A stretch of DNA of 26,447 bases from JBLIAZ01 sp047632015 (lineage in GTDB: Bacteria; Bacteroidota; Bacteroidia; Flavobacteriales_C; GCA-002722245): the NCBI GenBank assembly GCA_047632015.1, contig JBLIBC010000004.1, positions 1-26,447 of the forward strand, in the 5' to 3' direction. The first letter of the stretch is position 1, and the number at the start of each line of letters is the position of its first letter. The notes beneath the pieces are model-generated. The model saw nothing but the letters and a program-made list of their open reading frames with translations, was not told where the DNA came from and did no database searches. This document shows positions 24,442 to 26,447 of this stretch, in pieces. The position numbers and the translations under genes were made by a program.

Positions 24442-26447
24442 ATGGGTCGTAAAGTTTACGTATGCTTCTTTTTATTTTCAGCTCTTAGTGCTACAGCCTT
24501 ATTTGGACAGCGTGATAAAAACGTCATTGATAGTTTAAAACTCGTAATTAGCGCTTCAATTAAGGACAACAATCTAGTCCATAACCACCTGCACTTAGCG
24601 GAGGAATTGTTCGATGTAAACATTAAAGCAAGTGCCGCTAGTGCAAATAAGGCTTACCGAATAAGCAAACAGTTATCATATGGAACTGGCAATGCTGAAT
24701 CTCTCCTTATGTTAGGAACGATTGATTTCAAACAGGGGAAATTACACCTTGCCTTAAATCATTTAAAACAAGCTTTAACGCTTTATAGAAAGTACAATAA
24801 CGTAAGTAAAATTGCTCAAACACATACCGAAATGGGCAAAATATATGCTGCTTTGGGAGACATGGTTAAAGCTATTGAAAACCACCAACAAGCAATTAAG
24901 TATTTTACCGAAACAAACAATGAAAGAGGTGTTGCTGAAAGCTACAGTAATTTAGGTCAAACTCATTATTTTCAAAAAAACTACTCGACTGCCCTACGTT
25001 ATTACAAAAAGTCAAAATCAATATACAAAAGAGATTCCGTTGAAATTCCAATGGCTGAATTATACAACAGAATATCCTTAGTTTTTAGGGAATTAAATAA
25101 ACTTGACAAATCACTGGAATATGATTACTTGGCTTTAATGACGCAAGAAAAACTGCGCGACAAACAAGGTATAGCGAATTCAAATTACAACATTGGGAAA
25201 ACATCAGTACTACAAGGAGAATTAAAACGAGCCACTGGTTATATAAGTTATGCTGAAAAGCTTTTTGACGAATTAGAAGATAAACTGGGGTTAGCAAAGT
25301 GTTATTTGCTAAAAGCTAAAATTAACATCAGCGAACAGGATTTTAAAAATGCTAGTGTAAATTTAACTAAAGCCATCGCAATTAGTAAAGAGTATCAAGC
25401 CATCAAAGAACTTTCCGAAGCATATTATTTAAAATCAAAAATTAGCGAGGAACAAAATGATTACGAAAATGCCTATAAGTACTTGACGGAACATGCTAAT
25501 TTAAAGGACACTTTGTTTTCACAGGAAAAAACTCGGCAATTCTCAGAGATGGAGGTGAAATACCAATCACAATCAAAAGACGATTTATTGGTTCAAGTAA
25601 AAGAGGAAAGGCAAGCTGGCGACAACAAATTCATCATGTATGTGTTGCTATCAATCGTGGTTTTCGTGCTGTTAGCATACAGTATTTATTTGATGAAGAA
25701 AAAAAACAAAGCAATCCATGATGCTAATTTAAACATCGAAAAATCCAGCGAATTAATTACATCACGTAACAAGGAAGTTATTGATAGTATTTCTTATGCT
25801 AAAAAAATTCAGGATGCGATATTACCTCCTCAAAAAATTCTTGACAACATTTTTGCGGATCATTTTATTTCCTACCACGCTAAAGACATCGTCAGTGGTG
25901 ATTTTTACTGGGCTCATAAAGACACTGCCGCTAACAAAGTATTTTGGGCCAGTGCGGATTGCACCGGACACGGAGTACCTGGAGCATTAATGAGTGTCAT
26001 CGGAACAATAATATTGAACGAGACAGTAATTGTCCGTAATCAACATAGTCCAGAACAAATATTAAATTCCCTTTCAAAATACCTTAAAAGGTATTTAAAC
26101 AAAAATAAAAATGATGTTTCTCAGGACGGAATTGAATTATCATTATGTGTGCTTGATCATGATAATCAAACATTAGAATTTAGCGGGGCAAACAGGAATG
26201 TACTCATTATCCGAAATGGTGAAATCATTGAATTAAAAGGAAACAAACGCCCGATAGGATTTGATCCTTTTAACAGGGAAACAGTTTTATTTAGCAAAGA
26301 ATCCATTCCATACCAAAAAGGAGACAGTATTTACACCTTCTCTGATGGGTACACTGATCAAATTGGGGGACCTAAAAAACAAAAGTACAGAGTTGGTGTG
26401 TTAAAACAGGACCTCCTTGAAATTCAAGACTTACCAATGAGTAATCA
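24442..26447 (+). CDS. TPR-containing SpoIIE-family serine phosphatase, C-terminus cut by window edge
   Basis: The frame is open from the ATG at 24442 to the right edge (668 full codons, no stop). A signal peptide (about 1-23, ending in LFGQ) exports an N-terminal sensor half made of about six or more TPR repeats (about 60-370; for example LHLALNHLKQALTLYRKY). One transmembrane helix follows (396-418), then a basic, coiled-coil-like linker (about 420-448) and a cytoplasmic SpoIIE/PP2C-type phosphatase. Its motifs are ISYAKKIQDAILPP (450-463), KDIVSGDFYW, SADCTGHGVPGALMS, a DGIELSLCVLD strand and the metal-binding SDGYTDQ. Family members dephosphorylate anti-anti-sigma or other regulators. Periplasmic TPRs coupled to a SpoIIE output are a common Bacteroidota signalling design. 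The target is unknown; the DUF7793-like STAS-type protein at 10666 is one conceivable partner, by analogy only. Confidence 0.92.
   Translation, partial: MGRKVYVCFFLFSALSATALFGQRDKNVIDSLKLVISASIKDNNLVHNHLHLAEELFDVNIKASAASANKAYRISKQLSYGTGNAESLLMLGTIDFKQGKLHLALNHLKQALTLYRKYNNVSKIAQTHTEMGKIYAALGDMVKAIENHQQAIKYFTETNNERGVAESYSNLGQTHYFQKNYSTALRYYKKSKSIYKRDSVEIPMAELYNRISLVFRELNKLDKSLEYDYLALMTQEKLRDKQGIANSNYNIGKTSVLQGELKRATGYISYAEKLFDELEDKLGLAKCYLLKAKINISEQDFKNASVNLTKAIAISKEYQAIKELSEAYYLKSKISEEQNDYENAYKYLTEHANLKDTLFSQEKTRQFSEMEVKYQSQSKDDLLVQVKEERQAGDNKFIMYVLLSIVVFVLLAYSIYLMKKKNKAIHDANLNIEKSSELITSRNKEVIDSISYAKKIQDAILPPQKILDNIFADHFISYHAKDIVSGDFYWAHKDTAANKVFWASADCTGHGVPGALMSVIGTIILNETVIVRNQHSPEQILNSLSKYLKRYLNKNKNDVSQDGIELSLCVLDHDNQTLEFSGANRNVLIIRNGEIIELKGNKRPIGFDPFNRETVLFSKESIPYQKGDSIYTFSDGYTDQIGGPKKQKYRVGVLKQDLLEIQDLPMSN

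Overview
The window is low-GC, gene-dense DNA from a member of the Bacteroidota, most likely a marine or freshwater Flavobacteriales (Crocinitomicaceae/Fluviicola-like, an inference). The evidence is a very large secreted protein with a type IX secretion (gliding-motility type) C-terminal domain, a TPR-SpoIIE phosphatase of the style common in this phylum, a DUF7793-like STAS-type protein, weak Shine-Dalgarno sites, and several TAnnTTTG promoter boxes. No mobile element, CRISPR array, rRNA or tRNA was recognised.

Layout. Positions 1-4137 hold envelope-glycan genes: a membrane glycosyltransferase-like protein cut by the left edge (minus), then a divergent pair of a GT-C-like membrane protein and a polyprenyl-phosphate-sugar synthase-like GT2 enzyme. 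Positions 4244-7234 hold a long-form PurF-like amidophosphoribosyltransferase (minus) and a divergent LuxE-like adenylating enzyme. Positions 7243-11056 hold a regulatory island: a degenerate response-regulator receiver, a four-PAS sigma-54 activator, and a divergent DUF7793-like protein. Positions 11104-13185 carry maf, a membrane J-domain protein and yciO. A strong bidirectional hairpin separates yciO from the minus-strand run recA - bcp - flippase-like membrane protein (13316-15896). A 338-base gap precedes the 1682-residue secreted repeat protein (16235-21283). A DUF1338 protein, rpmH (minus), an ABC exporter and a TPR-SpoIIE phosphatase cut by the right edge complete the window.

The most interesting part is the regulatory island. 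Four copies of a palindromic motif (consensus CCACGGTATTCCGTGG) lie only in the intergenic gaps around the sigma-54 activator gene. One is a perfect 28-base palindrome. Between the activator gene and the degenerate receiver gene there is a near-consensus sigma-54 promoter (TGGCAC-N5-TTGT) facing the receiver gene, and two of the palindromes sit about 110 and 150 bases upstream of its predicted start, the usual distance for an enhancer. Read together these suggest a self-contained PAS sensor / sigma-54 circuit whose output is a receiver-like protein that has lost its phosphorylation site.

Three genes are easily missed: rpmH (52 codons), and the two edge-truncated genes (1-1263 minus and 24442-26447 plus).
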